Part shown: piece by piece, positions 1 to 60,541 of the stretch | How the letters are laid out: each line of letters starts with the position of its first letter | Numbering within the stretch: the stretch's first letter is position 1 | Assembly (NCBI RefSeq): GCF_014898055.3 | Contig: NW_023605194.1 | Location: 64,605,361-64,669,360 of the forward strand | Source of the DNA: Talpa occidentalis | Lineage: Eukaryota > Chordata > Mammalia > Eulipotyphla > Talpidae | Length of the DNA: 64,000 nt | Direction: 5' to 3' | Translations under genes and position numbers: made by a program | The notes under the pieces: model-generated | The model's input: the letters and a program-made list of their open reading frames with translations, nothing else | Database searches by the model: none | What the model was told of the DNA's origin: nothing

Positions 1-2480
1 AGAGTACAGGCATGCGCATGTGTAAATGGGGCCACTTGTGCCAAGGGCCGAGGCAGGTCACTCTGAGACGGCAGGGAGGAGAGAGCCAAAGAAATGCTCA
101 GGAGAAAGCTGGTCTGTCCCCTGCTTCAGTATTAAAGGCCTGTAAAAATCTACTGAAGGCCCCCAAATTATCTTTTCATCTGTGAGAACTGAAAATGAAC
201 CTACCCAGCCTGGATGGTTCCAAAACCGCTCCCCACCGCCTGTGGGACAGATGGTCCAGCCCTTCACAGCCTTACACGTCACATACAATTCCTGGCTCCC
301 ACATTGTCCCTATCCACCCCCACCCCATGCCACATCACAGTTTGACTAATATTCATCCGCTGCCTCCCTCCCCATTCCCCCCAGGGACCCACTAATTGCT
401 GGGAAATCCAGATTTGGCTACCAGCTTTAGGAGGCCAGCCCTGGTTACTCCTTCCGCCACCCAGGCCTGACAGAGGCCACCTGGATGCTTTGTGGCTGTT
501 GCACACGGGCCTGAGCAGCTGCTGCTAAGTGGGTTCCGGATTCAGTGCTAAAAATATCCCCATGACCCAGACAGGAAGGGCCAACATGACACAGCTGCTC
601 TTGGGAGGGGCTGACTGGAACTATGGTGGAGGCCAATTCACTGTGGTTTTGGGGGTATCCATGTGTTCACAGCCCCCAGGAAAGGCCTCTGATGGAGGAG
701 TGTGCAGAGCCTGAGTGGAGCACCATGTGTTGTCAAAAGGAAAACGCAACTGCCTCCAATATGTTCACACGCACTCAGAGTGAATGGGATCTATTCTGAC
801 AAAGGTGACCACGGCCTGCTTCACTGGAAATGGAAGCTCTCCAAGGGGGGCTCCCTCAGCCTGCTTCCTCTGCCCAACCTCTCAGTACCTGGGTCCGACT
901 CCAGTATCAGGCAGACTAGACCTCTCATTACTCTTAAGCCAAATGCACCTCCCCCTTTATTGCTCCCACCTGACAAACCACTCCTAGGGAACCTTTCTTA
1001 GCACCCTCATTATCTTGGGATCCACTTGACATAACTTTCTTGGCTGATTCTTCCCCGTTTCAGGAGAGGCCCTTAGGGACTTCAGGGCCCCGACCAAAGC
1101 ATGCCTCATTCTGGACACTTTTGTCCAAGGCTGAAGACCCTGAGTTAGTAAAGGCACACCCATCTGGCACCTTCGTCTCCTTCATACCCACCACTGTTCT
1201 AGTCACCAACGAACCTGGCATGGCTGCGTGCCACAGGACCCCTGGTCACATGTCCCAGGACTTCTTACGGCCTTACTTCTGAAATCCTTACCTGGCTCAG
1301 CTCCTGGACCATCTCCTTCAACCTTCCCTAGTCTCCCTGGCTGGGTTGGTCTCTCTCTCTCTGACCACTGAAGTTCAGGCTATACAGCACTGTCTTTTCT
1401 CTTCTCTATAGTCTTGCCTGTGGGGCACCTCATGCAAATTCAAGGCCACAAATTCCACTGGTCTACTGATGACTGATACCCACACTCAGACCACTTGCCC
1501 AACTTCTCTCCCAAAACCACACTTGGATTTCTCCAGGAGCATGTCATACAAACACTCCACTCAACAAGGCTAGACAGAACTCTCCATCCATCTGTCCTTT
1601 GCCCACACATTTTTCATCTCACTGAAGGCCACTATCATCCATCCACCTTGTGGCTCAGACCTGGAAGTCAGCATTGACTCCTCTTTCACAGCTCTGTCTA
1701 GTCTATGAGAAAACTTTTTCCACATACTATCCCTGATCACCCTTCAGGCTGTACTTTGTCCAAACCACCAATGTTCTCTGCAGTGGCCCCCCATTTCCCG
1801 CCCCCCCCCAAAATTGATTCCTCTGGCAGTCTGCGGTCCTTATAGCACCCGCAGTGACTTGTTAAAAAGTAACAAGCATCACCTCACAGGCTTCCTGGAT
1901 CACCCCATCGAGCACTGGGCCCGCTGCACTATCTCCCACCTGCTGTTACTCCCGTCAGTACTGTCACAGGCCTACAGATTGCCTGTCTCCTCCGCTGCAT
2001 CGCAGGGATAGTCGTTTGCTGGCTACTGAATCTGCAGCATCCAGAACAAGGGCAGGTACACAGTCGTCACTCAGTAATGGTTAATGAATGGATAAGTGGA
2101 CTCTCTCTTTCACCAAAGTAGTAAGGGCCTCTCCAGTCTGTCCACTTGTTCCGGTCTGCCGCGACACCCTCACGCCCCGCCAGGGGCTGCAAGTCTCCAG
2201 TCCTGCCTCTACTCCCATCGGTCCCAAGGCATGTTCAAACGGGCTCCTGGATGTTAGGGGCGGAGGTGTTTGGGGACGCTGCTGAGCATCGCCTTTGCTA
2301 TGTGTGGGTTAGGAGGCGCTGTCTCTGGTTCTCAGCGGCAAGAGCTTGTACCTGGTCGCTGGCCCACAAAGGTGGACCAGCGCTAGCCCCGTGCTTAGCT
2401 CCCCTCCGCCCTCACCCGTCTCCTCCCCCTTCCGGTCTCACGGAGCCTGTATCCGGTCTTTTCTCCCCTAACCGAGTAAC
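1..2480. other. Gene-free flank upstream of DERL3
   Basis: No exon with convincing splice sites or a recognisable protein was found on either strand. The short open frames are non-repetitive and unlike known families. Around 1480-1990 the text resembles a heavily decayed LINE-2-type repeat in + orientation, with degenerate matches near 1855-1885; this is a low-confidence reading. In human the next gene beyond DERL3 is SLC2A11, and nothing resembling it is visible here. Confidence 0.5.
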
Positions 2481-2505
2481 CTTAGTCCCGCCCCCATGGT
2501 GGCGC

Positions 2506-2524
2506 CGTGGGTCTTCGCTATTGG
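2506..2524 (-). promoter_or_regulatory. ER-stress response element (ERSE) 1
   Basis: The sequence is CGTGG, nine bases, ATTGG. On the minus strand this is an exact CCAAT-N9-CCACG, the established ERSE bound by NF-Y and ATF6/XBP1. It lies about 305 bp upstream of the DERL3 start codon. Confidence 0.75.
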
Positions 2525-2623
2525 TCCTCCTCTAAGAAGGCCGCGAAGCAGGCCAGCTTCCATTGGCTACATATTCTCTTGCACCGCCCCCACGGCTACC
2601 ACAACAATCGCCACGTGCTCACC

Positions 2624-2642
2624 CGTGGGGCCTACTCATTGG
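2624..2642 (-). promoter_or_regulatory. ER-stress response element (ERSE) 2
   Basis: This is a second exact CGTGG-N9-ATTGG (CCAAT-N9-CCACG on the minus strand), 118 bp downstream of the first and about 187 bp upstream of the DERL3 start codon. The strict nine-base spacing in both copies argues against chance. Confidence 0.75.
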
Positions 2643-2828
2643 CCCCCAGGCTCATCCCCATCCTACTCCAGGCTTCCCGCTTCCTTCCTCTATTGGTTAC
2701 AGGGCCCAGGGCCCAGGGCCCCGCCCACCCCGCGTGCCTCCGACGCGGATTGGCAGAGGGAGCGAGGCGGGACTTGGAGAGATTAAAGACCACGCCGCGG
2801 GTCTGGCCCCGGGGGCAGAGACGGCTCC

Positions 2829-4942
2829 ATGGCGTGGAGGGGACTGGCTGCCGAGTTCCTGCAGGTGCCGGCGGTGACACGGGCCTACACCGCGGCCTGC
2901 GTCCTTACCACCGCCGCAGTGGTAAGAGGCCCGGGAGGGTGGGGCGACGCCATGGTTAGAGCGAGGGGTTTTCATGGTTACAGATGGATTTCCCCGGGGC
3001 AGCCCCTGACCCTCCCCTGGTTCCGCAGCAGCTGGAGCTTCTCAGCCCCTTCCAGCTCTACTTCAACCCGCACCTCGTGTTCCGGAAGTTCCAGGTGAGA
3101 CCACCCCGCCCCTTGCACCTGCCGGCTCAGCCCCCGCCCCGCGCCGCGCCTGACTGCCCGCCCCACTCCCTCGCAGGTCTGGAGGCTCGTCACCAACTTC
3201 CTCTTTTTCGGGCCTCTGGGATTCAGCTTCTTCTTCAACATGCTTTTCGTGTATCCTGCGCCGCGACCCAGGCGGGAGTGGGAGGGGCTGAAGGGCTGAA
3301 GGAGGTCGGGAGCGGGGAAACCGAGGCCCCGCCAGGTGGCATTTCCTATACGAAAGCCGCAGGTTCCGATACTGCCGCATGCTGGAGGAGGGTTCCTTCC
3401 GCGGCCGCACGGCCGACTTCGTCTTCATGTTTCTCTTCGGAGGCATCCTTATGACCGTATCCTTCCCGGACTCTACAAACACAGCGCCTCTGGTTCCAGC
3501 CTTTGTTGGTCTCAGGCCCTGATGTGAGCGCCGGGGCCGGGGAGGGACATCACTCCAGCTTAGGCATCATCAGGCATACATCCTGTGCTTGCTCAGGGGC
3601 CTGGACTAGATCTTCAGTGCTGTACCACAGCACAAAATACCACCAGGCGATAGGCCAAAGAGCCAAATGGGGTGCTGAACCCTAAACACCAGTGGTCGGG
3701 AGAACCTGGGTCGGGGGTAACCGGCAGCTGGAGACAGAGATGAGGTGGGAGGCAGGGAAGATACTTTGGGCCTGGGAGTTAGTTTGGCCTTGAATGGAAG
3801 GGTGCATATAGGGGTGATGAGAGATGGGAAACTAGTGTGAGGATTGGTAAGTCAGAGGACCCCAGGCAGGAGCCAACTTGGCCTGCACCAGAGGAGGGCC
3901 TCTCAGCACCTTGACTCTGGCTCAGCTCCTGGGACTCCTGGGTAGCCTGTTCTTCCTAGGTCAGGCCCTCACAGCCATGCTGGTGTATGTATGGAGTCGC
4001 CGCAGCCCTCAGGTGAGGGTCAACCTCTTCGGCCTCCTCACTCTTCAGGCGCCATTCCTGCCCTGGGCACTCATGGGCTTCTCACTGCTGCTGGGCAACT
4101 CCATCCTCGTGGACCTGCTGGGTGAGCCTGTCTGTCCATCCAGCCCATCCCAAGCAAGTCTGTCTGTACCTGAAGTTATGGGGAAGGGCCACCCCAGGCT
4201 GGCTGCTTTGTTAAGAGCCCTTCCCTCCCACCTGCACTGAACCTCATCTGTGCCCCCAGCTCTTCTTTCTGCCCTCCCGGCATCTGTTGGCAGTCTCTTA
4301 AACAAATTAGCTGGCCTACAGGCTTCACATATTTAGGCACCACCTGCTGATGCTTGTGTGGCTCCTGACCAGGTGGGGAATGGCTGGGTCAGGCTTCCAG
4401 CCATGGCTCCTATTTCTAGTGTCTCAGGCTCTACTCAAATTCTGCCCACTGCTGGGCCCTGCAAGCTTGTCCTTCAAGGTCAACCCTGACTCTGCCCTGG
4501 GCTGGCAGCCTGTATAGGACGTTGGGCATTCACGCTCCAGGGCTTAAGCTTACTCTGGGCCTGGCTGGGCCGATAGAGCTCTACACAGAGGCCTGGAGTA
4601 GGCTTTGCTGACCTCAAGCACTGGACCATGGAGGGTGGCTTCAGCAGTCTGAGGCTCTCTCACAGGGATTGCTGTGGGCCATATCTACTACTTCCTGGAG
4701 GATGTCTTCCCCAACCAGCCTGGAGGCAAGAGGCTGCTGCTGACCCCTGGTTTCCTGTGAGTGCTGCAGATGACATCATTCCCCTACTCTACCTTACAAG
4801 GTTCCCTACCTCATCGGGGTCCCACCGGGGCCTCAACTCAGTGTTGGTCCCTCCCCACAGGAAGCTGCTACTGGATACCCCAGACGAAGATACCAATTAT
4901 CTGCCCCTCCCTGAGGAGCAGCCAGAAACCCTGCCACAATGA
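2829..4942 (+). CDS. DERL3: Derlin-3, ER-associated degradation membrane protein
   Basis: Seven coding exons: 2829-2921, 3029-3094, 3177-3250, 3363-3456, 3926-4121, 4666-4756 and 4861-4942. They sum to 696 nt and give 231 aa, close to the human protein as I know it. All introns are GT-AG and the phases agree. The protein starts [10 protein letters not shown] and has the rhomboid-pseudoprotease layout of derlins. The WR motif is W55-R56, in [12 protein letters not shown]. Several hydrophobic segments follow, including [11 protein letters not shown] and [12 protein letters not shown]. The C-terminal tail is cytosolic, ending ETLPQ. Derlins form part of the channel that moves misfolded proteins from the ER to the cytosol for p97 and proteasome disposal. 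No catalytic serine-histidine pair is expected. The gene converges on SMARCB1. The upstream ERSE pair suggests induction by ER stress. Identification is by similarity over the full length. Confidence 0.97.
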
Positions 4943-5095
4943 CCCTACCTAGGGTCAGGGCAAGGCCACAAAGCATGTTTTCTTGGCAGACCTCCATCCC
5001 ACGCCTAACCCCTTCTTGCAGCAGAGCATCCTCTTCTGGAGGCTGGGCCTGTACCCAACACTCACCCAAATAAACAAAATGATCTGCAGTCTCCA
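4943..5095 (+). terminator. DERL3: DERL3 3' UTR and polyadenylation signal
   Basis: A canonical AATAAA lies at 5069-5074, 127 bp after the stop codon. Cleavage is inferred about 15-25 bp downstream, giving a short 3' UTR. Confidence 0.75.
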
Positions 5096-7169
5096 CGCAT
5101 GGCACTGGTTTCCCCTGTCTCAGCTGGCACATCATGCCAAGCTGGGCAGGCACTTTAGGCCACCAAATCCGGTTGGGCCCTGCCTACCCTCTGCTCTTGG
5201 ATTGGGGCTGGTACAGGGCAGTTTTACTCCTGCCAAATGGGGCCTGCCCTCTCAGGCCAATTGTAGGAGATAGAATGAGAAGCTCAGAACATTAAGAACC
5301 TGCCTGTGGTTGCCCAGCAGATGCAGATGACCTCACAGAGGCACATTTGGGATTTTTATCCCAGCCTGGTCAGTGCCTTGGTGGAGCCCTTGACAAATCC
5401 CTCCCAGTACCCAGATGGGCCTCTGCTCCTGCCAGTCAGCATGGAGGATAGACAGATCTGCATAGCAAAGTCTGGGACTAGTCTGTCCCCATTTGCCAGA
5501 AGCCCATTCTGGGGGCTTCTGCCTGTGGTGCCTTTAGGCTGATGTCTCAGTTGCTCCCTTCCTGTCCCTTACCAGTAACAAGTGGTTCTTTGCCCATTTT
5601 CCTGCTGGGCAGCTAACAGACTTGGGGAAGGTCCCTGGGGTCAGGTGCAAAGGAAGGTCAGGACCAGTCCTCTGCCCTTTCTGTGACTCCAAAGCCTTGA
5701 GTTTTCATCTTAGCAGGGGCAGCAGCTATCTCTCAAGTTCTGGCCCTGCCATTTTTTGCTGAGGACCACGGAAACTTTATATAATCCTGCAGCTCACTTT
5801 TCTCTTCTGTAAAGTGGGCATCTGAAGACCTGGACAGCTATTTGTGTTGCCCTAGACTAACATTATGGTGTATTTCTGGATGAACATAGTATGGGAACTC
5901 CTCCAGACATAAGCTGTCATGTTCATGGATGCCAAAAAATTCACCAGTCTGACCTTAATCTTGTAGTGAAACCTTGTAGAGCTCTGCAGTGGTGTGGGCT
6001 GGCAGTGCTCAGATGAAGGCTCTTTCCTAGGCCTCTCCTGTGTAGGTAGGCCAGCCTGCCCAGTGGACTTCAGGCAAACAGGATTCATTTCATCAGACCA
6101 GTTGTGAGGGCACAGGACTGTATTGCACACAAACTGAACACCTTAACAATGGAGCCCACTGGTTTCTAAGGTTGCCAGTTGTCCCCTCGATATGGGGCTC
6201 AGGTTGGGAGCCAGATGCCACAGGTTCCCTCTCAGGCCCTCAGGGAATAGAGCTGCCCTGACATCCAAAGGTGCCAGGGGACTGGGCCCACTCTCTTCAG
6301 TTAAGACTGCAGCTGTGTGCCCAGACCACTAAGCAGTGCTTGGCTTAAGTAGGAGACTTACACATGCCATCCTCATGGACCCCAGATCCCTTCTGTGGTA
6401 TGGATACTTCCACCTTAGAGACAAGGATGCAGCAAGCTGATCAGAGGCAGAGCTGGGAAGAGACCCAGAGCCGTGCCTCCTTTCCTACCTACCAACTCAC
6501 CCCACAGACCCAACACTGGGCCGTGCATGGCTGAACTGCTGGATATGCTTATTCCTCACAAGTGCCCAGAAGGGAAGAGCCAGCCCAGGCCCCAGCACTA
6601 GCCAGGGATGGGACTGCACCCCAGCTGCCTACTTTGAGTGTGCTGTTGGGAGGTATAGTGAGTGGTGCATACCTGCTAGAGCTGGACCAGCCAGCACAGG
6701 TCCACAGGGACCCTGGCCGGATATGTTCCCTACAGTGCCTACATGGGACAGGCCTCTGCAAGGGACTGACTGGACACAGCAGAACCCAGGGATAGTGGGA
6801 GCGTCTGTTATTACTTCAAAGCAAAGGGTCTGGAGATAAGGGCTGTCACTGAAAGAGCAAGTTGACCCCCTGCCCGAGGAGACTCCTGACCACATTTCTC
6901 ATTTCCCCCTCTACAAGGATGAGCCAAGCATGGATCTTGGTGGGAAAATGGAGGACTAAAGGAAAAGTAAGGATTATGCTCAGACTCAGGAGCCTGGGAG
7001 GGGTGAGGGTGACTAAGTAGAGTCCTGGGTCCCAACCATCCCCCCACCTGTCCACCTGAACTCGAGAAGTGCAAGAGGCCTAGCACACCAGCCTTGGCCA
7101 CAGATCACTCAGCTAGGGGGGATCTTGTTCTCTCCCATTCTTATTCTTACATTACCACTTTGAAGAAAT
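5096..7169. other. Gap between convergent DERL3 and SMARCB1
   Basis: This is about 2.1 kb between the two polyadenylation sites. No coding exon, RNA gene or young repeat was recognised. A decayed MIR/L2-like stretch is possible near 6370-6480. Confidence 0.5.
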
Positions 7170-7187
7170 GGAACAGGACCTGCTCCT

Positions 7188-7193
7188 TTTATT
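7188..7193 (-). terminator. SMARCB1: SMARCB1 polyadenylation signal
   Basis: TTTATT on the + strand is AATAAA on the transcript strand, 270 bp beyond the SMARCB1 stop codon. The implied 3' UTR of about 290 nt suits this gene. Confidence 0.7.
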
Positions 7194-7462
7194 TAAAAAG
7201 TGTTGCTAGCCCTGTCTGGGGCTCCTTTAAAAAAACAAAACACAACCCCAGACAAGGCCTCTTCCCAACCAGAGACTGGGGTGCTGGGGACCAGAGCTCA
7301 GCAAATGGAATGTGTGCCTGGAGGGAGGGTCACCTGGAAGGCTCCCTGCCCTGTGCTCCTCAGGGCTGCCCAGGCTGCCCCCTTGCCTCCCTCTTCGCCA
7401 GATGAAGGAGAGGTGGCTCCATCTTCTGAACACACTGTGGGAGCCAAGCGCTGATGGGCTGG

Positions 7463-45335
<37,873 letters not shown>

Positions 45336-46294
45336 AGGCTGCCTACTAAGTCGAGGTACCATGGAAAACACGCAATGAAGTAGTATGCGAGGTGGTGGCT
45401 TTTCCAAGCCACCATCTCACAGCTGAGACCAGGACAGTGGAAGAGGAAATAAAGTGAAGGCAGATCAGAGTCATCTGTGCCTCAGTTTCCCCATCCGAAA
45501 AAAAACCGCAGCGAAGCTAAGTAGATAAAGTCCGCCTAAGAATAGATATCTCAGTTCTGGGCTCACATCTGTTCCTGCAGCTGTGGGTGTGGGCAGAATG
45601 ACAATACTGGTTGGGGGTTGGGATGGGCAAAAGGCTCTTCCAGGGCTTGGCAGAATTCTAGGACCCAGACGATTTTAGTTTGGCTGATGCATCACATGAG
45701 TGTTGGAGAAAAACCTTCTCTATTCGGTCTTTAGCTTTGTGCTCTCTGCCTACAAGCTCAGCCATGCTGTGCTGAGTGAAATTAGACAGCTCTGCCCTGT
45801 GTGCTAACAGCTGGGAGTGGGAACTGACTCTAGTGAAAAGTATCAAAGCAATCTGCTGGGTGGAACAATGCAGTAGGTCAAAAATGGCCCATGCTGACAA
45901 TTTTATGTGATTCAGTTAGGAAGGGTGTGCCTCAGTAACCCTGAGTTTTGTTCTGTGTCCTGAGAGTAGTGGGGGAGAGTACTTTAGGAAAGGGGATAGG
46001 TTGTGGCACAATCATAAAATGACTACCACTTAGTGGAGGATGATCCCCAGATGGGGAAGCAGGGAACCAGTGATGAAGACTCTACAGGTATCCAATGAGA
46101 CAAGATAGAATGGAACATAAGTCCTGCACCCAGCCCCAAGGACCAGAGGCAGTGGAGGGGGGATCGGGTAGTTGTAAACTTTGGTGCTAGCTTCCAGGAC
46201 AGAGTTGATCCCAAGCCAGTCCTCCCACCTGCCTGGCCCAGCTCTTTCCTTCACCCCTGCCTTACACTCACAGAGAGACCCCAGACAAGCAAGT
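45336..46294. other. Gap between SMARCB1 promoter and MMP11 3' end
   Basis: This is about 1 kb between two genes transcribed in the same direction. I recognise no gene or young repeat in it. Confidence 0.5.
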
Positions 46295-46306
46295 AGAAAA
46301 TGATTG

Positions 46307-46312
46307 TTTAAT
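46307..46312 (-). terminator. MMP11: MMP11 polyadenylation signal (ATTAAA)
   Basis: TTTAAT on the + strand reads ATTAAA on the transcript strand, about 700 nt past the MMP11 stop codon. The 3' UTR just before it contains a T-rich tract on the transcript strand (A-run at 46335-46346). No AATAAA is nearer. Confidence 0.6.
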
Positions 46313-47007
46313 GACAGTCATCAGTTAAAATAAAAAAAAAAAAAAAGGCTTTGTACACACTTTACATACATTTACATGGCTTTGGAGAGACCCAGTGCTT
46401 GGATGAGAACAGGGAGGGCCCATGACAGGATTGAGGTATGTGGGGCCTCCCGGGCCCAAGGTTTTCAACAGGAAGCATCCCCCTCCCCAGTTTACTTTGA
46501 ACATTTTGGCCTGGACCCTGGGGAACAGAGATCCAGGATCACTGGGGATCACTGAAAGCCAGTTTCAAGCATCTACCCAGAACTGACTTCTCAGGAAATG
46601 GAAGAAGGCCATGTGACCTCAGGATTCCAGGACCAGCCCACTGCAGAAACCTTCTTGCACGGATAGAGCTAGGGTTCCAGTTCCCCCAGCTCTGCCAAGG
46701 TCCTCCTCTGAGGGAAGAGATGGAGATCAAGGACAGCTGGGTTTGACCATGACCTGCCCAAGACTACCGTCACCCTTAATGCCAAAGCCTTCTTATGCAG
46801 TCTGAGACAGTGCTGGCAGGTGACCATGACCCACATGGCCCTTCCTGCAGTTGTTACAGTGGCAGCACCCAATCCCTAACACCCTGAGGAAACACAGGTC
46901 ATCCTGTGCCTGGTGTCCACAGCCACCAAGCTGGTCACAAGTAACTAATTGATGTCAGCGGTCTGGCAATGTCCAGGTCAGGGGCCCTGAAGATATCCAA
47001 GCTGTTG

Positions 47008-57477
<10,470 letters not shown>

Positions 57478-57522
57478 CCGCCCCGGGGCTGCTGGGCCTG
57501 CTGGGCCGCGCAGGCCATCGCC

Positions 57523-57530
57523 CCTTATAG
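57523..57530 (-). promoter_or_regulatory. MMP11: MMP11 TATA box
   Basis: The minus strand reads CTATAAGG about 46-53 bp upstream of the start codon, inside a GC-box-rich region (57530-57575). The transcript leader would be very short, about 20 nt. MMP genes usually have TATA promoters, which supports the reading. Confidence 0.6.
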
Positions 57531-57579
57531 CCTCCGCCCCGCCCCCGGCCCGCCCCGGCCCCGCCCCCCCGCCTTTTGT

Positions 57580-58779
57580 TCTAAATTCTTCCCGCAGCGG
57601 CGGCGGCCGCGGTGGGGAAGGTGGACAGGGAGGGGCTGGCCAGGCAGGGTCTGGGGGCCCGGAAACCCAGACCTCTTGGGGGCGGGACGAGCTTGTGGCT
57701 TCGGAGGCAAGCTGTCGGTGACTCTGACCGGCTGTTATTGCTGTGGGCCTCAGTTTCCCCTTTGGGCTATAGGCAGTTCCAGAAGAGTAGGGTTTCAGTC
57801 CTCCCTATCCCTACTTAACTCTGGAAGGCAAGGTGCATCTGGACAGGTCTCCCCGGTGGCTGACCTCTGACTTCCTGATAGTCTATGGCCAGTAGCTGTA
57901 CTCATGGGCAAGTTCCCTCACCTCACAGAGCCTCAGCTGAGCCATTTGGAAGATGGCCCTCATGAGAAAAGGGATATTAAAATGTCTCAGTAGAAAGTGA
58001 GGCATATGGAAGAGGCTGGCCAGCCCCCCAACTTGGAACAGAACCATAGACAATAAACCTCCCAAGGGGTGGGGGGGACGGACCAAGCCAGGCTTTTGCG
58101 CACCAGCTGGAGCAGTCAGGAGGCCCTGAGGTTGGTCAGCTGCAGTGAACCGTTGCTGATGGGGGGGGGCTGGGTGGGGAGTCAGGAGGGGGCTGTGTTT
58201 GAGTGGGGCACTGGAGGCCTAGATTGACCTTTGGTCGGTGACCAACACTTGGGGCTCCTCAGGTCCAGCCTCCTGAGAGTGAGGGAGAGGAAGCTGGCTG
58301 TGGTGTCCATATGCTGAAAGGGGTCTTCCAGGCGCGCTCATGGTGCCCAGGGGCCAGGCAATCTGCTCCATCAAGGGCAACCTGGCAGAGCCAAAATGCA
58401 AGTAGTGACTTATGTCCTGGTGGGCAGGGTCCTGAACTGCTACATGGTGAGGCTGCGAGCAGAGGCCTAAGAAGGGAGGAAGGTCCAGAGGCTGAGAGGG
58501 TCAGCAAGGCTCACTTAAATCTTCACAACCTACCCAGCCCCAGGAGCATTCTCAACTTCTCTGAGAAGGCTCCACAGAGACTCCTAGAGGCCAGGAGAGG
58601 GAAGACAGCAGTGAATTTTACTAAGCAATCTTTGGTGACTTTTGAGAAATTTGAAATGCTTACTTCAGCCTCACGCAGAAATTTAGTGAAAAAGTCATGT
58701 ATGTGGTGAGATGCTTATATGCTTTTTCATAATACACATGAAAATTCATAATTATATAAATAAAATTTAAACATTTTTC
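57580..58779. other. MMP11-CHCHD10 gap, left part
   Basis: This is the upstream flank of MMP11, starting GC-rich and becoming ordinary. No spliced gene is recognisable. The long open frames spanning 57080-57870 lie in CpG-island sequence overlapping MMP11 exon 1 and look incidental. Confidence 0.45.
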
Positions 58780-59042
58780 TTTTTTAAAAAGATTTATTTA
58801 TGCAAATAAGAACTGGGGTACAGGCCAGAGGTGTGGGGGGTGAGAGGATTCACCAGAGACAGAGCGGGGAACAGAGCAGGCAGACTGACTGAAATACAAT
58901 GCTGAGGGGAGCAGTGGACGAATCAGGAGAGGTCTGCTCTGCCATGTGGGCAGCTCCCTGGCTGGGGATCAAACTTGTGCTGCAGTGGCTGCAAATAGCT
59001 TCATAGGTTGCATCTTAACCCCTTGCGCCACTAGGGATGCCC
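58780..59042 (-). mobile_element. tRNA-like SINE
   Basis: This is a full-length minus copy with a perfect 18-bp duplication AAAATTTAAACATTTTTC (58762-58779 and 59043-59060). It lies between MMP11 and CHCHD10. Confidence 0.92.
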
Positions 59043-59060
59043 AAAATTTAAACATTTTTC

Positions 59061-59880
59061 ATGTGTAACTACTTTAAATGGTCTTGAAATACCTCCAGAG
59101 GTGCTTGGCTGTAATTTGGGAAACTGAAATCGACTAGTCATAGGAATTTAAGTAACAAGCACCCACAGTTCATGTGTAGGGTTATAAGACAACCATGCAA
59201 CAAGCAAAGTGGACCGATCACAGAGGGCTTCCTGTAGGAGGACCCTGATAAGCCTAGGATGGATCAGTGGCATATGAGAAATGGAAACTAGGTAGGCAGA
59301 GACTAAGTGAGTAAAGGAGTGGAGGCCATACCAGACCTTACATGTACATTTCTACTTCAGCAAAGAGAATACTGAGGTCCAGATTCAGGCCCAGACAGGG
59401 GTCAGGAGATGGCCCTGTCTCAATGGCTGGCTGAGAGGACGCTGTGGAGAACACAGTAGTGTGCAGGATTTGCAAGTATACCTGGCCTGGAAGAGCTCTG
59501 CACACACATAATTAATGGTGCAGGTGCGAGGTCCAGCTGGCTGCCTTCATGTTCCTTCTTCCCTCACCACAGAGGAGCCTCCTCTCCCCACTTGGGACCA
59601 ATTCCTCTCCCCCTCCTTCAATATTTTTGCTTTGGGTGATTTCACCCGCTCCACAATCCAGATGCCAGGAGGCCTCCCACTAGCACATCGTGATAGGGGA
59701 GGATAATATGGAGTAATAATATGCCAAGTCACTCAGAAAAGACATGAAAACGTCAAAATCCTGGAGGTCTGGGAAGCATCCTAAATCTAAGAGTCTGCCT
59801 TCCCCTTGGCCTGGAACCACAGTAAAATTAGGAGGCCACTGGATTCAAACTTGGGCCTGGTAGGATCCGAGTGATACACT
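59061..59880. other. MMP11-CHCHD10 gap, right part
   Basis: This is intergenic sequence without a recognised gene, RNA or young repeat. Confidence 0.4.
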
Positions 59881-59884
59881 GCTT

Positions 59885-60541
59885 CTACTCACTCAGGTCA
59901 ACGCCTTTGGGAGTAGACAGTGAGTGCTTCAGTGTCTCGTAAAAGTTGTCAGTGTCCGCCGCTGAACCCGTGGGATTGTGGTGGGGCGAGGGGGGGTGGG
60001 TACACCACACGGTGTAGAGGGCCGGGGCGGCTGCCCCAAGGTTGTCAGGTTGCTGGCGCTGGGCAGCGCCTGTTGGCAGGGATGGAGTCGAAAAGAAGTT
60101 TCGGGCGCCCCCTGGCCGGAGTTCTGGGAACTGGTCGCACTCGGTCTTCCCTAGGGCACCTCGGAGCTCTAGTGTCCCCCGCGACGCCGAGACCGCGCGG
60201 TCGCCAGCAAACCCAGATAAGGCGGGGAGGAGCAGAAATTGGCCAGGCTCCGCTCGCCCCGTCCCGGCCGGCCTGAGCCGTGAGCCCCCTGCCTGTCTCC
60301 CCTCCTCTCGAGCTCGAAGAGCATCCAACTCCATTCCCCGCGCTCCGCCGAGGTCTTGAAGGGTGAGGTCCATTGCCCCAGAGTAAGCTCTCGGGGCCTT
60401 GTGGCGCTGGCCCGGGGCCACGCAGATTGGGCCAGACGCAGGGAGGGCGCGGGGCTTCACTCCAGCTGAGACGGGCGCCTCGACCCGGGGAAACCGCAAG
60501 GGCGCACGGGCGGGAGGGCCAGGCCGTCCGGCGCCCGGCAC
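59885..60541 (-). other. Open frame antisense in CHCHD10 CpG island
   Basis: This is a 218-codon frame on the minus strand, divergent from CHCHD10. The protein has no family I recognise. It is rich in Gly, Ala, Arg and Pro, as expected from translated GC-rich DNA. The frame ends next to a strong splice-donor match (GTGAGT on the minus strand, 59892-59887), so it could be a first exon of a divergent, possibly noncoding transcript. Comparable frames exist on the other strand of the same region, so chance is the default explanation. Confidence 0.15.

Larger units (their letters stand above)
2480..2828 (+). promoter_or_regulatory. DERL3: DERL3 promoter, GC-rich with CCAAT boxes
   Basis: This GC-rich stretch directly precedes the DERL3 start codon. 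It carries at least five inverted CCAAT boxes (ATTGG at 2520, 2562, 2638, 2693 and 2748), GC boxes and a CACGTG motif near 2612. No TATA box is evident. Two CCAAT boxes are parts of exact ER-stress response elements, listed separately. The content fits a promoter driven by NF-Y together with ATF6/XBP1, as expected for an ER-stress-induced derlin gene. The transcription start itself is not determined. Confidence 0.75.

Noticed and set aside
1..2480. Expected neighbour SLC2A11 upstream of DERL3
   Set aside because: No sugar-transporter exon was recognised. In human the gene starts well away from DERL3, so it probably lies outside the window.
3063..3482. 139-codon minus frame across DERL3 exons 2-4
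   Set aside because: It is antisense to verified DERL3 exons and spans their introns, and has no recognisable family.
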